From the NCBI GenBank assembly GCA_930367205.1, contig OV884011.1:43227754-43291753 (forward strand): a DNA stretch of 64,000 bases. The letters are read 5' to 3'. Positions 23,073-35,190 of this stretch are shown here, one piece after another. Origin of the DNA: Acanthosoma haemorrhoidale. Lineage: Eukaryota > Arthropoda > Insecta > Hemiptera > Acanthosomatidae. The notes under the pieces are model-generated. The model was not told the DNA's origin. It saw only the letters and a program-made list of their open reading frames with translations, and did no database searches. A program made the translations under genes and the position numbers. Within the stretch, counting starts at the first letter, position 1, and each line of letters starts with the position of its first letter.

Positions 23073-23255
23073 ATGCACAGAAGTTCAGGAAAAAGAGAGA
23101 TGGTGCCAACGGGTGAGTATTTTTTATCACACAGTTTTGGTTTCTTTAGGTTCGATTCAGATTTAACTGGTTTGTTCCAACAACGCGGCCTTGCTGTAGG
23201 AACATCGGGTAGCGTTCTCTCCAAACCACGGAAAGGTAAGTGGTTCCAAGGATGA
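23073..23255 (+). CDS. Candidate internal exon, unknown protein
   Basis: An open frame of 60 codons contains a stretch bounded by strong splice signals. The acceptor is TTTCTTTAG (to 23149) and the donor AAAG|GTAAGT (exon end 23235), giving an 86-nt exon. In the open frame it reads FDSDLTGLFQQRGLAV, then GTSGSVLSKPRKG. This composition looks like protein, but I recognise no family. A further donor-like GTGAGT at 23113 would make a 37-nt intron, too short for most arthropods. The frame is open straight through, so that intron is not needed. The opposite strand is also open (23069-23308), which lowers confidence. Confidence 0.25.
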   Translation: MHRSSGKREMVPTGEYFLSHSFGFFRFDSDLTGLFQQRGLAVGTSGSVLSKPRKGKWFQG

Positions 23256-23309
23256 CTATTACAATTGCGGAATAGAAAAATGTTCTTAAATTTTGTTAAA
23301 CTTTTCATT

Positions 23310-24370
23310 ACACTCCTTTTCTAAAACGTAAAGTAATATAAAAAGGTGAGAGGAATGACGGTTGAACGACTTGATCGTATTCCTTACCTGAAGCGGAAGG
23401 GAAAAAGCTTCCTTCATTTCTATACTTTCCGGTCAGAGGGTCGGACAGGAACTCGGATTTTATCTAAGATCTAGGAGCTACTTCCTTGGCGTTCGTTACA
23501 GACAACACCTGTTTCTGAAGCAACGGGCTGTTAAGAAATTTTCTAAAGCAAGCATTATAGATTGGATTCCCCTATCTACAAAATGTTGACCAAAATCCAA
23601 AATTTGGCTTATTGATTACTAAAAAGAAACCCGGTTAATTCCGGGCAGAGACAACTATGTCTATTTAAAGTTACCCAGAATTCTTTAATTTTTACGCCAT
23701 TATTTTATTCAAATATAAACTTCTGCTTTGTCAGCATATTTTTTCTTTGGCTCATAATTATCAAATCAGTGAGAAAACATACCAACACAATCTATTACTA
23801 ACTAAGGGCGATATATATTAAATAGACTACATTTTGATGTTGTTTTTTTTAAATTGCCGCTCGGGTGATTTTTCAGAGTTTACACGAGATCAGCTAAAGG
23901 TTTTAGAAGTAATGTTTCATTTAGCTAGAAAGTTTTAAAACCACTGGGATAACAGATTATAACTGGTAATTATTAATGTTATATTTTTACATTTCACATC
24001 TAGGAAAGTATGATTTGTAATTATATTGTTTTCAATCGTTTTGAAGTTGTCTCACGAGGCAAAATAGTAAGGGCACTAGGACTTATTGGAAACCTTAGGT
24101 AAAAAGCATTAATTAGCATTAACATCAAAAACATAAAAAAACAAAAAAGGCCCATCGAGTCTAAGAATGTTGATTATTCTTCGAAAAGTTCAAACGAAAA
24201 ACTCACTTTTAATGTTTAGGACCGTTTCTACTCTACCTTTCTGGAGGTGAGGAAAGTAAGGAACATAGCAGGCGGTTTATTTTGTAACAAAGCCCCTTTG
24301 CTCAATGTTCTTAATTGACAGCGAGCCCGAAACCTTTTCTGAACAAATTTACGAAGTGAAAAAAGTTTTC
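23310..24370. other. Non-coding stretch
   Basis: AT-rich. An open minus-strand frame (24228-24467) overlaps the start of the LINE and shows no domain of its own. Confidence 0.5.
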
Positions 24371-24600
24371 TGCACACAAGTGAAAAATAAAAAGCTCCAT
24401 AGAAAACGTACGATTGTGAAAGGTGGTCAGGTCTACGGCCATACTTCAACCTACTGTACGCATCCATTCAGATGCATACAGTAGATGTGGAGGGCAGCAC
24501 ATTTCAGGTGAATGTGCTAAGTCAAAAGACACGCCAGCAACTTGTGTCAATTGTGGAGGTACTCACCCTGCTAACTACGAGGGATACCAGTTCTTTTAGA
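24371..24600 (+). pseudogene. ORF1 (Gag-like) CCHC zinc-knuckle remnant
   Basis: ORF1 proteins of Jockey-type elements bind element RNA through CCHC knuckles. The frame reads QVYGHTSTYCTHPFRC (first knuckle, its leading C..C lost) up to a stop near 24460. A shift by one base gives RCGGQHISGECAKS, then TPATCVNCGGTHPANY. The signature RCGG.H....C.K....P..C.NCGG.HPANY is characteristic. After about 24600 the frame decays into unrecognisable P- and S-rich sequence. Confidence 0.85.
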
Positions 24601-24909
24601 ACCTGTTAAATGTGAGTATAGACGCACTGGGTTCAAACATCAGCTCCACCAGCCGATGAAGCAGTTAACCTGGACACCAGCCTCCGCCTTCACCCAGCAG
24701 TAACATCTAAGGAGCCAACAGCAGCCACTCGGAAGACCATATTTGCCTGACATGCAGGCAGAGGACTATCACCAAGCTCAGTCTAAGGGTATAGCTTCCC
24801 CTCGAAATGATCTCATGGCGGATATTCCAACCTTTCCAAACAATTACAAAAACTAACACAGAATTAAAATATGGATTGTAATATGTTTACTGTTGGCTTC
24901 ATAACAAGC

Positions 24910-25540
24910 ATGCTAATGGAATGCGACGACGAATGGACTCGAACAGGACAAGAAGTAAGAATTGATATTACATTTATTTCAGAGACTCGCTTAACAAACA
25001 CGAATTTTCATTGAAGACTACAAAAACAGGCCGCCCAGACAACAGAACCCAAGGCGGATCAGCAACTATCCGTTCTGCATTGAAACATTGCCCCCTACCA
25101 CCTTATTTCACTGTACAAATACAAGCATCAAAAATTCAACTCGAACTTAAAAACAGCCACATTACGCTTTCTTCAGCCTGCTCCCCCCCCCTCCCGCCGC
25201 CCAGGACAACGTATCACTCCTGACTTACTCACTGACTTTTTTAGCTGGAGGGAACTGGAATTAAAACCACATTCAATAGGGCTGTAGAATGCACTCTCCC
25301 AGAGAAAGAATATTTCGAAATGTGGTTCTCAAACTAAAATTAAATTATATTTCACCTAATATTTTCAACGTATTGGCCATCGTCACACAGAAAGCAACCA
25401 GATATTCTGGATCTCATTGTTATTAGAGATTATAACCCGACTAATTATTATATTTACACGAAGTTTGAACTTTCCTCAGACCATATACCGTTCTATTTCA
25501 CAGTAAATCAAGAAGTTCAAACAACTGACTAGAATTGTGC
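24910..25540 (+). pseudogene. AP-endonuclease remnant (family B LINE)
   Basis: WNATTNGLEQ (from about 24919, family usual WNANGL) marks the N-terminus. FISETRLTN at about 24974-25000 matches the ..SET.L block carrying a catalytic acidic residue. TDNRTQGGSA around 25030-25060 matches the RTD......GG.A block. ELSSDHIPFYFT at 25466-25501 carries the catalytic SDH (25476-25484). Frames change several times, with stops between blocks. Confidence 0.85.
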
Positions 25541-26194
25541 ACATACTAGGGAACAGACCAATGGAAACCTTTCGAAGATCTTTTAAATGAGAGATTGGTA
25601 GTCACTATGTCACTAAAAACTCTACACGAATTAGAAGAAGCATGGAGTCCTTAACTAATGATCTTCAACAGGCAGCCTTTGGATATCAGATTCCTCTGCC
25701 AGCTAAGAGGGTAAACTTACATCCGCAATACCCTTCTTATACAACTAATAACAACGAAAGGCAAGAAAGCAACGGTACAACTAAACAACACACTAAAAAC
25801 AGAAATCAAAACTTACACATTTGACAATTATTTATCACCCATTAATGCCGAAGACAGTTGTCTTTGGATATGGAGAGAAACGGGAAGATTCATACGGCGC
25901 AAGAACATGTCATGGCCATTGCGAGTATCGCGAAATTCAGACTTTGTACGTTATTACGGACTAACAGAAAAGATAAGGGTTCGCTGACCACCTCTCCTCC
26001 GTTTTCAAACCATATTCTCACCTGCCTAACACTCAAAATGACAGCGAAGTATTGACAGTCCTTACCAGTATCAATTCCTCCAAAATTATTCATTCCTTCA
26101 TGAAATCAAACGACAACCGAAAGGGAAATCACCTGATTATGATTTGATTACGTCTCAACTACTTCACCACGAAAAGCACTTCTGCAGTTAACTT

Positions 26195-27330
26195 CTCTTC
26201 TTTATAACTGTATTATGCAGAACACACATACTATTCCCTTATCAGAATGATTTTGAAACCTAGTAAACCATCGCACTTAACTTCTTCATATCTATCAGCT
26301 ATCAACCTTCTTTCCCCTCTTTCTAAACTTTTAGAAAAACTCATATATAAACATTCTACCTCTTTTTTAACAACAAAATCCACTTCCTGACCATCCATTC
26401 GGATTCAGCACGCGTCACTTCACTAAACCATCCACCAACAGAGTTGTTCTGTATCTTCTCTTCAAACAACGACCGACTTCCACATATTTACTTTTGATAC
26501 TGAAATCTTACTTGGATAAACGCTTTTTTTCTGTAAGTAAAAATTCAACGACTTCCTCATTTAAGCTTGCCAATGCAGGGGTCCCTCAAGGCTCAATGCT
26601 TGCTCCATTACTTTACATTATCTTTACCTCTAACATAACCACAACTCCTGATACATCAGGATTCCGATACTCTTAATTATATCAAGTTACACAGACGATA
26701 CAGCAATACTCACAACCCACAAAGAACCAACTCAAGCTTCTCTGACACTACAAAATTACTTGGGTCAACTTAACTCATGATATAAGACCTGGAAAATTGA
26801 AATTAATACTGGTAAATTAACACGTGACGTTGCAAATATCGGCAACTGACCTTTGACACAGTTAAATACTTACATGGTTTAAGAGACTGACTGGGAAACT
26901 GCATACGGAAATGAACTGAATAACACTTAGTCACCGGCTCAAACTATTGAAGCATGAAATGGACCACCGTTCAAAACTTCCTTGTCCCAGAAACTATTGA
27001 CGTACGAACTTCTGCTGAAACCATTTTAGACATACGGAAACCAAATTAATAGATGCGCTAAGACTAACACATCAGAACCACATAGATTGTTCAACCAAAA
27101 GTTCTAAGAACTATCATATGTGATACGTTTTAAGTTGCGAAATATAACTCTTCACACTGACCTCAAAATTCCTTATGTTTACGACTGCATTATTGGTTAT
27201 TATTATTATTATTACTGCATTAGAACATTATGCAGAAACGGACAAAGTGCACGGACACCCAAATCCACTGATGCAAAAACTGTCGACACCTGACTTACCT
27301 GGTAATATTCAACGACGACTGAGCAGACGT
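26195..27330 (+). pseudogene. Reverse transcriptase remnant (family B LINE)
   Basis: Readable blocks in order: LLSPLSKLLEKLIYKH near 26310-26357 (RPISLL...K..E block), FGFSTRHFT near 26400-26426 (FGFR..HST), then a clean frame 26494-26676 with SYLDKRFFSV and AGVPQGSMLAPLLYIIFT at 26575-26628. The catalytic box reads YTDDTAIL at 26688-26711; T replaces the usual A and both D residues are kept. The C-terminus reads ITLHTDLKIPYVYDC near 27140-27187. Frameshifts separate the blocks. Confidence 0.9.
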
Positions 27331-27490
27331 TGAAATAGAAATATAATAAATTAAAAAAAAATTAATTGTCCTCAACCTTAGCTTTAACAATACAGGTGAG
27401 GTATCGCTGGATGTCCTCTGCCATTATTGTTGTGACTTTATTATTACAGTTGTGAATTAGTAAATAAAGTAAAATAAAAATGCGACTAAA

Positions 27491-28590
27491 TCAATTTATC
27501 AATCATCCATATAATATGACCTAGTTGTTATCCCTATAAGAATATGAGCACACGCCAGTGCAGAATTTAATTTTACACAATTATATGTAACCACTTGTTA
27601 TTTTGGCTTTCTTTGTTTTTTTTTCTTTGAACAAGCACCAGGTCTGGTGATTTAGGGTTACAAAACGTACATCCGAGAGAGATAAACAGAATGTTTAGGA
27701 GGAATAGATGAATATTAAAATGTGTTGGGTGTTTGCAGAAAGCTGGCCTTGTGAGCTATTTTCGCTGTATTGTAAAGTCAAGGATGTACTAATCTGCCAT
27801 CTCCCCCCCTCCCCCAAAGATAAGAGTTTTTTGGCAGTAGCAAATGAAAAAAAATACTTATGAGTGCGGTACGGAATATCGATTATCGTTCGCATATCGA
27901 TTATAGTCCATGCCGTAGCCTTACATAACGACGAGATGAGAATAAGCAAGTATTTAAAAACGATTCAAAAACACATACTATAGAAGAAAAATAATCATGA
28001 TACTGATAGCGAATATCAAAAAGGAAAAGAAACAACATATCATGAGGGCTTGTACCCTAAATTATACCAGCAAGTTATATCACACTTCCAATTTACAGAG
28101 CAGAATGTTTAAATAATCGTAAGTTCTAGCCCAATTAAAAAATTCAAATCAATTTATTTACATGATTAAAATAATATTACGCTAATATGCAATATTTGTT
28201 ATAGCGTAAAATAAAATATTTCAAATGAATAAATCATTGAAATACGCATACATTTTAATTTAGGAAAAAAATATAAATAAACAAAACCTAACGACAGTAC
28301 CCATTTTTGAAATGTTATGTTTTGGCGTGATGTTTGTTTGATATTGTTTTTAAAGCCTTTTACACCTTGAAAAATTATTAATAAAAACATATCTCGATGG
28401 TAAACTTGTCATACCAAAATTGGAATAAAAATATCTGTCTGTATTAAAGAAGACAACTTGCTCAAAACCTAGTTTCAACTAACAATTAGAATAAAAAAAA
28501 TATAAATAATTTTGATTCACAAGGGATTATATAGATTCATTCAGTTTCAATTTGTCTATATTTATTTTGTTAATTTTACTATTCAAGTCC
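27491..28590. other. Non-coding stretch
   Basis: AT-rich; C-rich run near 27804-27818. No gene recognised. Confidence 0.5.
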
Positions 28591-28593
28591 TTA

Positions 28594-28650
28594 AACGGTG
28601 TAGTGGTTAAGGTTGTAGGTACGAATCCCTGAAGTGAGAGTGGGAACAGA
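28594..28650 (+). repeat. tRNA-like (SINE) fragment with short A-B spacing
   Basis: A-box-like GTGTAGTGGTTAAGG (28598) and B-box-like GGTACGAATCCC (28618). The spacing is about 20 nt, so the anticodon-arm part would be deleted. Probably a SINE scrap. Confidence 0.35.
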
Positions 28651-30275
28651 AGTTGATGCTCCGATTTGATAAATTAAATGATAAATTGTTATATTTATTT
28701 TTGAATTTTACTATCGCTTTAATGATCCAATGAATTTGAAGAAATAATTTTCTTGTATAGCTATGAGATGGTATCCAGAACCATGCAACAAGACAAGGTA
28801 ACATAGAGCGCGATGAGTTGTAATTAAAGTTATTTATAGTAAATTAATTTATACACATATATATATATATATATATATATAATCCTCAATTACTAAACAC
28901 CAGTAGGATGAGATACCAGCCAAATTGGCGCTTGATCTGCCGCACGTGTGTTACAAATCCGTACTTAACCTTAAAGAACTTACTACTGTTTCAGCCGCTA
29001 TGATAAACTTTCGTTGCTACACATTTCAAGGGATGTTATACTAATGAGAAAAACACTACACAGAAATCCATTTATCATATAATTAATTAATTAAATGTAA
29101 TATGTTTGTTTTGGTTGATTTCATTTCTCTCATTATAAAACAATTTTCAGATTCAGATTCGATGACGTTTTCACTCCGAAATAACTGAAATTGGAAGATA
29201 CGATCTTCTCTCAAATTGAGTTGATTATTGTAACTAAAATCATGGAATCAGTATGTACAGATATACTCAATATTTTATTGTCCGTTTTATAGCGGTGTGA
29301 TGATTGCCAAATATGCTGAAAAGTACACAAATGGATATACTTTAAATATTCTGTTTTTTTTTTGTTTAACCGATTTCTCAAATGTCTGTTTTGGTACAAT
29401 ATTTAGGGCTATTTAATTGTATAATTCTTAAGCGAGAAAATTCGCACAGCCTATTCATTTGTTTATCTGTTACGTTCTACTATAGCGGTCGTAAATATAA
29501 ATAAAGAAGCTTGAAAGGTATGTTTGAGAGTACTTCGGAGTATGATGGCTAGTTTTTGGTTTAGATATGACAATGGGACGTGTGGGAAAAAAAATTAAAT
29601 GAAATATGTCATACATGTTTAGCTAACATTTAAGATTTTTCAAGAAGCTAGATTGATTGTCAGGTCTCATCCCCTACCCCCATCGCTTATGATACATTAA
29701 AGACAGTAATGCAAAAAGAATTTCACTGATTTTCAAAAATATAATAAAATTACGAAGGCCAAACATAGAAATTGTATATTTTGCCTTCCTCCCCATATTT
29801 TTTTTTTATATTGATGTTCTAGTTATGTAATACTTTTTTTATTTGTTAAGCATGTGACTTATCGTGGTTTAAGAAATGTTATGATGTACTGATATGTATA
29901 TTGAATATTTAATTCAGAACCATTTATAAGACACTCTAGATGAGTCCCACTCGATAATATTTAATTAATATATAGGTTATTTATTATTACATAAATGTAA
30001 TAGGTACCATTAAAAAAAACAAAAAATGCATGGTGAGGCTATTGATCAATGGATTGAATATTGTGTATAAATAGCCCTTGAGTGCTTAGTTCTTCACCAA
30101 CGGTTGCTATCAGGGAGGTGGTGTGGTCGGTATTATACTTCAATCCCCAAGATTCCCCCCACTCTAATGAGTGATTGGCCAAAGAACTATTATACTTACG
30201 CAAATAATGATGATAAATTTAAAAAAAAAATTAAAATAAATTAAAAAAAATTGACCAGGAACGTAGACCAGTCAA
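28651..30275. other. Non-coding stretch
   Basis: AT-rich, with an (AT)12 microsatellite at 28857-28881. No gene recognised. Confidence 0.5.
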
Positions 30276-30299
30276 GGAAATAAGAAAATGAGGTAAGAA

Positions 30300-30570
30300 T
30301 AACTGCGATTTATCGACAAGTGTCGTTATCTAACGCTACTTGCGTCTTCGCGAGTGCAACGTCACGTGCGTGAGCGTATTTCTATGTGCGTTTCTTATCA
30401 GCTGGTGTTATCAGTCGTATCTGGTCAGCACAGAACAACAGCTTCACAGTCAAGGTCAACAGCGCTATTAGCATTTGTGAAGAAAAAATATTTCGAGATC
30501 GATCGGATCAGTCAGTTAAGATGGTCGTAGGTTTTTTTTTAATTCAAACAGTAACTATTCATAAATAATA
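30300..30570 (+). promoter_or_regulatory. Possible promoter and first exon
   Basis: A GC-richer island with CGCGAGTG, ACGTCACGTGCG (CRE/E-box-like, 30358-30369) and an arthropod initiator-like TCAGTC (30411-30416). An open frame (30386-30568, opening at GTG) includes AAGATGGTCGTAG|GT at 30518-30532, an ATG in good context beside a possible splice donor, though the T run after GT makes it weak. No product recognised. Confidence 0.2.
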
Positions 30571-31240
30571 AATTAATTGGTTTAATTATATGCAGACAAT
30601 AGTCAGCCAGGAGTAATATTCAACAAAATATGTGAGAAAAACGTATAATTGAAAATCGATAAATAAATTACATGTCTCCAGTTCTAACAAAGGACCTGAC
30701 ATTCACCGGAAATTAAAGATAAACACCAATAACAACTACATCTTTTAAAACGGGAGTAACGCCATTATGTTGTATCCTCCCTTTCCGATTTCGAAAGATC
30801 AACCAGTCTGGAATGATCACGTACGTCTTCACATCAACAGATAGAGCAGGGTTGAAATTATTATAAAAAAAGGACAACACAAATCGTGAAGTTATCCGCT
30901 ATTTACACTTAGCGTTACATAATTGTAATCGCCAAAAAAGATATTCACGAGGAAACTTTCTTTTTTTTGCATCACAAAAAAAATTAGACGATTGAGTTAT
31001 GAAATATTTTAATAAGTTTCCCGTAATTTTTTATGTAAACTCTTCCTTATGTAAGTTTCAATAGTACATAGAAAATGTTTAAATAATGAAACATTTCTTC
31101 TGGTCCCAGCCTAATAATCATCAATCATCAATAATAATCACATAGTAATGTTATATTTAGAGGGTTAAATCGTTAAATTTGTCTGGTTTAATAGAAAAAA
31201 ATTTTCATAATACTTCAATTAGTTAAATTTCTCATTTCCG
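30571..31240. other. Non-coding stretch
   Basis: AT-rich; nothing recognised. Confidence 0.5.
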
Positions 31241-31241
31241 A

Positions 31242-31450
31242 GCTGGCCACCACAGTATTACACTATCAAGACTACAAGAGCAAGACTGAAAAAAATTACA
31301 GAACAAATATTACGGCAAGCGCTGGGAGCGCCCTGGTTCACCAAGAATTCCCGATTTCATTTAGAATTAACAATGTTAACAATCTCACAAAGAACAGAAG
31401 ATCTTATGAATAGATACTATGATTTTCCACAAACAGCAGAGGCTCAAACC
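31242..31450 (+). pseudogene. LINE ORF2 C-terminal scrap, family D
   Basis: A frame from about 31255 reads TRARLKKITEQILRQALGAP, then WFTKNSRFHLEL, then EDLMNRYY. The block ILR.ALGAPWF..N...H..L is typical of the C-terminus of Jockey/RTE-like ORF2 proteins, where a tail of element RNA-binding residues follows the thumb. Only about 60 codons survive. Its wording differs from families A, B and C here, so it is a fourth lineage. No 3' tail could be recognised. Confidence 0.65.
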
Positions 31451-33575
31451 AAGAATGTACCAAGATATATTTATTTTTTATTGATATATATTTTTGGTTT
31501 AATAAGTTTTTGTTCCTTGCAAAAAATACTCTTGTATTGGTTCCAAATAAAAATATCATTGTGAGTAGTTCCTTTCTAATAGTTAGCAGTTGATTAATTT
31601 CTTTACGGTGTAGTAGCAGCCTAATCACAGCTGGGCAGTCTATCACCATCGTGAAACTGCTATAATAATTTCTCTAAGATAATAATTAGTAAGCAATTAA
31701 AAATTCTCCCCCCCCCCTTGTTAAAGACAAATTAACTCAAAAATAAAAACAAAGATTTAGCACCCAACGATAGAAATTGGGTATTTAATGCCGTTCCAGT
31801 TTATTTCAATAGGTTTTTTACTTACTTTTGATATAAAACACCGAGTTGGTTTTCCATGTATTTATTGTATGTATAGTATTTGTGAAGCTTACGCAGCCCG
31901 CACCTATTCACACTCTTTTCTTTATAATTACATATTTAATAAATACAAAAAGGTTCATAATTGTTGTAAAGCGCAAACAAAAATTTTTGAGCTAATATAA
32001 AAAAAAAGACTTGGTTCTAGACAAATATATTCGTTATCACATGAAAAAAAAAAATTCAAATCTGTCCATAGTTAGAGCACGTTGAGGAAGCGGACTGAAT
32101 ACAGATGATGCTGTCAATTACAAAGACAGCGACTTAATTTTCTCGAAGCTGTGATGAACTAAAAAATAAAATCATAATACGAAATTATATTTTTGCAGAG
32201 CCCGATTGGTGAAGCTGTATTTTGAAAAAAAGTACGGGACAACCGTCGTTTTCCTTAAGTTATGAATGCCGAATCTAATTAATTGGCGACGTCAAGATAC
32301 ACAAATTTAAGTATAATACACAAAAATAAAAGTTATAGAGTGTTATAAGATATAGAGTTCAGGTTATTTTCCTTATACCTAAGGATACAATAGAGGGTTT
32401 TTAAAATATTTTTTTGAGAGATCATGATCGTTAATTCGTGCTGATGTGTTTTGTTATCAAAATATTAACTATAAGTAAGTAAGCTTGAAAGAACTCGGTG
32501 CAATATCTAGAACTATTTCTCAAGTCCCAGTTCGGAAGATATTAGTTTTTAAATAAATAAAAAAAAATTAAACTAATATTTAAATAAGAATTAAAAAAAT
32601 CGATCAGAGTAATTTTTGAATATATCCATTCAGATTCTACTTCCTTTGTCTCGTTAGACTGTGAAGATGTAAAAAAAAAATTAGTAAGAAAAAAAATATG
32701 GGGAGGTTGCTGATACTTGAATCAACAGGTATTATAGTGGCGAGAATGAATCATTTTAATAAAAAAAAATACATGAAAAATTTAAGTATGCTCATGAGAG
32801 GCGAAGAAAGAGACATAAGGCAGTGAAAGTGAATGTAGGACAGGCTAGTAGGGTAGTATTGATCACGGCGCTCTGGATAGACTCGACACGCATACCTTTT
32901 AGGTGCTCCACCCTGTCTTTAGTCTACTGTCCCTGAGTAATGTTAGCCTTCATTATGTTAATAGATAGCGTATTAATATAATATTTACGCCATTAAATGA
33001 CTTTATTTTTTTGAGTTATATTTCCGTTTTGACTGATGTATCATTTTTTCAGCGAATTAAAAAATTTCTTTTTTAGATATTTTTGAACTACAAAAAGTAT
33101 GTGTGGGTTATTCGATGTAAAAGAAAAAAACAATTTTTTTTCGAAGCAGGTAAACATCCCATTTTTCAATTCACCCCACAAAAAATAAAATAGTTTTTAA
33201 AAAAAAAAAAATGGCTTAAAGAACAGTGCGAGACTCGATTCTATTATTTATCGAGGTTACCCTTAACCATGGAGTCAATAACGATAAAGGTTTAATACCT
33301 GCCCTTCACAATACTTTTTTTTACGATCGATCACCAGGAAATATTAATTATTCCTTGCAAACATTATCAATGTTGATTGTTACTACTTAAAATTGGAACT
33401 GATTTTAATAAATTATCGAAGAAGAGGGAAAAGTAATCCTTCTTGGGTAATATTAGTTCTAGGTAACTTGTATAACCTTCTGAAAAACCTACCTTACCGA
33501 AAATCGCCTTGATACGATCTTAGTATAGCTCGAATCCTTCGTCAACTCCTCTCTAAAGCCATAATCTTCCTAACG
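31451..33575. other. Non-coding stretch
   Basis: AT-rich with many short A or T runs and a C run near 31708. A GC-richer piece at 32840-32940 has no motif that I can name. Confidence 0.5.
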
Positions 33576-33579
33576 AGCA

Positions 33580-34620
33580 TTTCTTCTTACTCAGCAGCTT
33601 GGCTTCAGGTTACTAAATTTCACTATTCACCAATGCCTCCGGGTTTTGATCACATATATACCCCTAACACATCACATGAACTCAGCCCCTAAAAGGAAAC
33701 AGTACTGCACGGATGCTTTTCTTGACGTAGTGCAGGCTTTCGACTGGGTTCGGGATGACTCAGCTTACTAAGCTGAAAACAAAACCTTTGTGATCTACAG
33801 GGCAGTGTTCTTTCCTCTATAACTTCTACACCAAGTCCAATTCCTACCATTTCCATACGACACAGGAGTTCTGTCATCCCACTCAAATCCTGAAACGGCA
33901 TTCCCTAACCTTCAAAGAGTTTGAGCACAGGTGAAAAGAATGGAGGATCAAATCTAATGTGCCAACATTACATTTACTACACTCCGTCCCACGTCCTTAC
34001 CATTAATTGTTTTTAATTCCTCTCTTCTTACCCTCGATACGGTACGGTTCTAGGGTACAATCTTGACAAAAGACTAGCATGAAACCCACACACGAGACTA
34101 AACTGACACGAACTAAAAAAACGCTATAGACTACTGAATAATAAAGTCCTACTAAAACCTATGTGTACATACGGACCAGAGTAATGGGGCACAACGAAGC
34201 GGTCCAACATGAAACGCATACCTTGAAATCTACCTACGAAACCTTGATATCTTGAACAATAGTTAATAGCATAGAGCATAGAGCAATAGAACCCTTCATG
34301 TGATTTTAATATTCTCTATTTTCTAGATCTAATCCCTTCTAATTTTCCATAATTTCACTAAAACTTGTCAAATCACCCTAATTCCTTGGGACAGTTATTA
34401 GGTTAACGTATCTCCCTATAATTCTTCTTAAAAATTAAAGTGGCAGTGGCCTCGATCCATCAATAAATTAATGACAATGGTCAGTTTCTTCAATTATGCC
34501 CTGAGTGTCTGTGACTCTTGATCTTGGTCCACTTTTACTGGCCAAATATCCCGAGCCCCAACGCATGCAAGGTGACACTCATGTGGAGTTGAGAGGCTCC
34601 TTGGCTCTGTGTATTTATAT
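33580..34620 (+). mobile_element. Jockey-like LINE, family A copy 2
   Basis: Begins inside the reverse transcriptase: GFRLLNFTIHQCLRV (33605-33650; family usual GFR..HSTIHQ..R), then AFLDVVQAFDWV at 33714-33749, which carries the first catalytic D. DTGVLSSHSNPE follows at about 33855, after a deletion. TVRFLG/YNLDKRLAWNPH (34040-34090) and LSNHPN near 34365 align with family A copy 1. The 3' tail (GTGGCAGTGGCC..., 34440-34600) aligns with that at 2610-2770. Stops are dense, so it is older or faster decaying than copy 1. The end is blurred by T-rich sequence near 34620. Confidence 0.88.
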
Positions 34621-34724
34621 ATTTTTTTTGATAATAAAAAATATATATAGATAACAATAAAAAAAAAGGCGAGCCTATTATTGGCGGTTGAACCAAAAGG
34701 TATGATTAAAATAATAATTACTGT
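34621..34724. other. A/T-rich simple sequence
   Basis: Short T and A runs with TATATA, probably the tail of the LINE insertion. Confidence 0.4.
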
Positions 34725-35190
34725 CTTAGACTAATTACAATCGCGCCGACTGACAGACGGGCAGGCCACAGGTGAAGAGCGGCAGGCGAGTTAGTGAAAG
34801 TGTCGAGCGGGTCGATAGGGGACCGTCTAGACGGCCCTGACCTATGGCGACGCCGCACCATCCCGCAACCATGGCAACCGGCTTGTCCTAGTTTACCAGA
34901 CTTTCCCTCTCGCAGGAAAAGGGAAATTTTCCCGGGCCGGGAGGGGGGGTTGGGGGTGGTTTTATTTTCCCAACCCCCCTCCCAGCCAGTCCTTGAGTTC
35001 GCATATAGTTCCATCCACCCCCGGGCCCTCACTATCCCTTTCTACACCGCTTTTCCTCTCCTATCGCCTCTCTCATTCGCCAGCGCCCTTCTTCCTTTTT
35101 CTTTCTGCCCTCGTTACTTCAAATGTTCTTTCAAGCCTTTTATTACCTGTAGAATCCGTGACCTCTTTCTCTAAATTAACCCCCCCCTAA
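34725..35190 (+). promoter_or_regulatory. GC-rich block; possible promoter/5' exon
   Basis: CpG-rich to about 34890, then G runs and C runs (34935-35030), then a pyrimidine-rich stretch to 35190. Frames are open on both strands (34794-35174 plus, 34718-35032 minus), as expected from composition rather than coding. ACCATGGCAACC at 34867-34878 is an ATG in excellent context, but it opens only a short frame. No recognised product. Confidence 0.2.

Larger units (their letters stand above)
24371..27490 (+). mobile_element. Jockey-like LINE, family B copy 2, nearly full domain order
   Basis: The most complete retrotransposon here. In order it shows the CCHC knuckles of ORF1 (24371-24600), an endonuclease (about 24910-25540), a reverse transcriptase (about 26195-27330) and a 3' tail ending near 27490. 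The tail and C-terminal protein match copy 1 at 21.79-22.15 kb. Stops and frameshifts are frequent in all parts, so it is inactive. Within the last coding part, a stretch around TTATTATTATTATTATTA (27196-27213) is flanked by two copies of CTGCATTA, a small local duplication that is not seen in copy 1. The N-terminal part of ORF1 is missing. Confidence 0.9.

Noticed and set aside
34794..35174. 126-codon plus frame and 104-codon minus frame in the GC-rich block
   Set aside because: Both strands are open because of biased composition; pyrimidine runs give low-complexity proteins.
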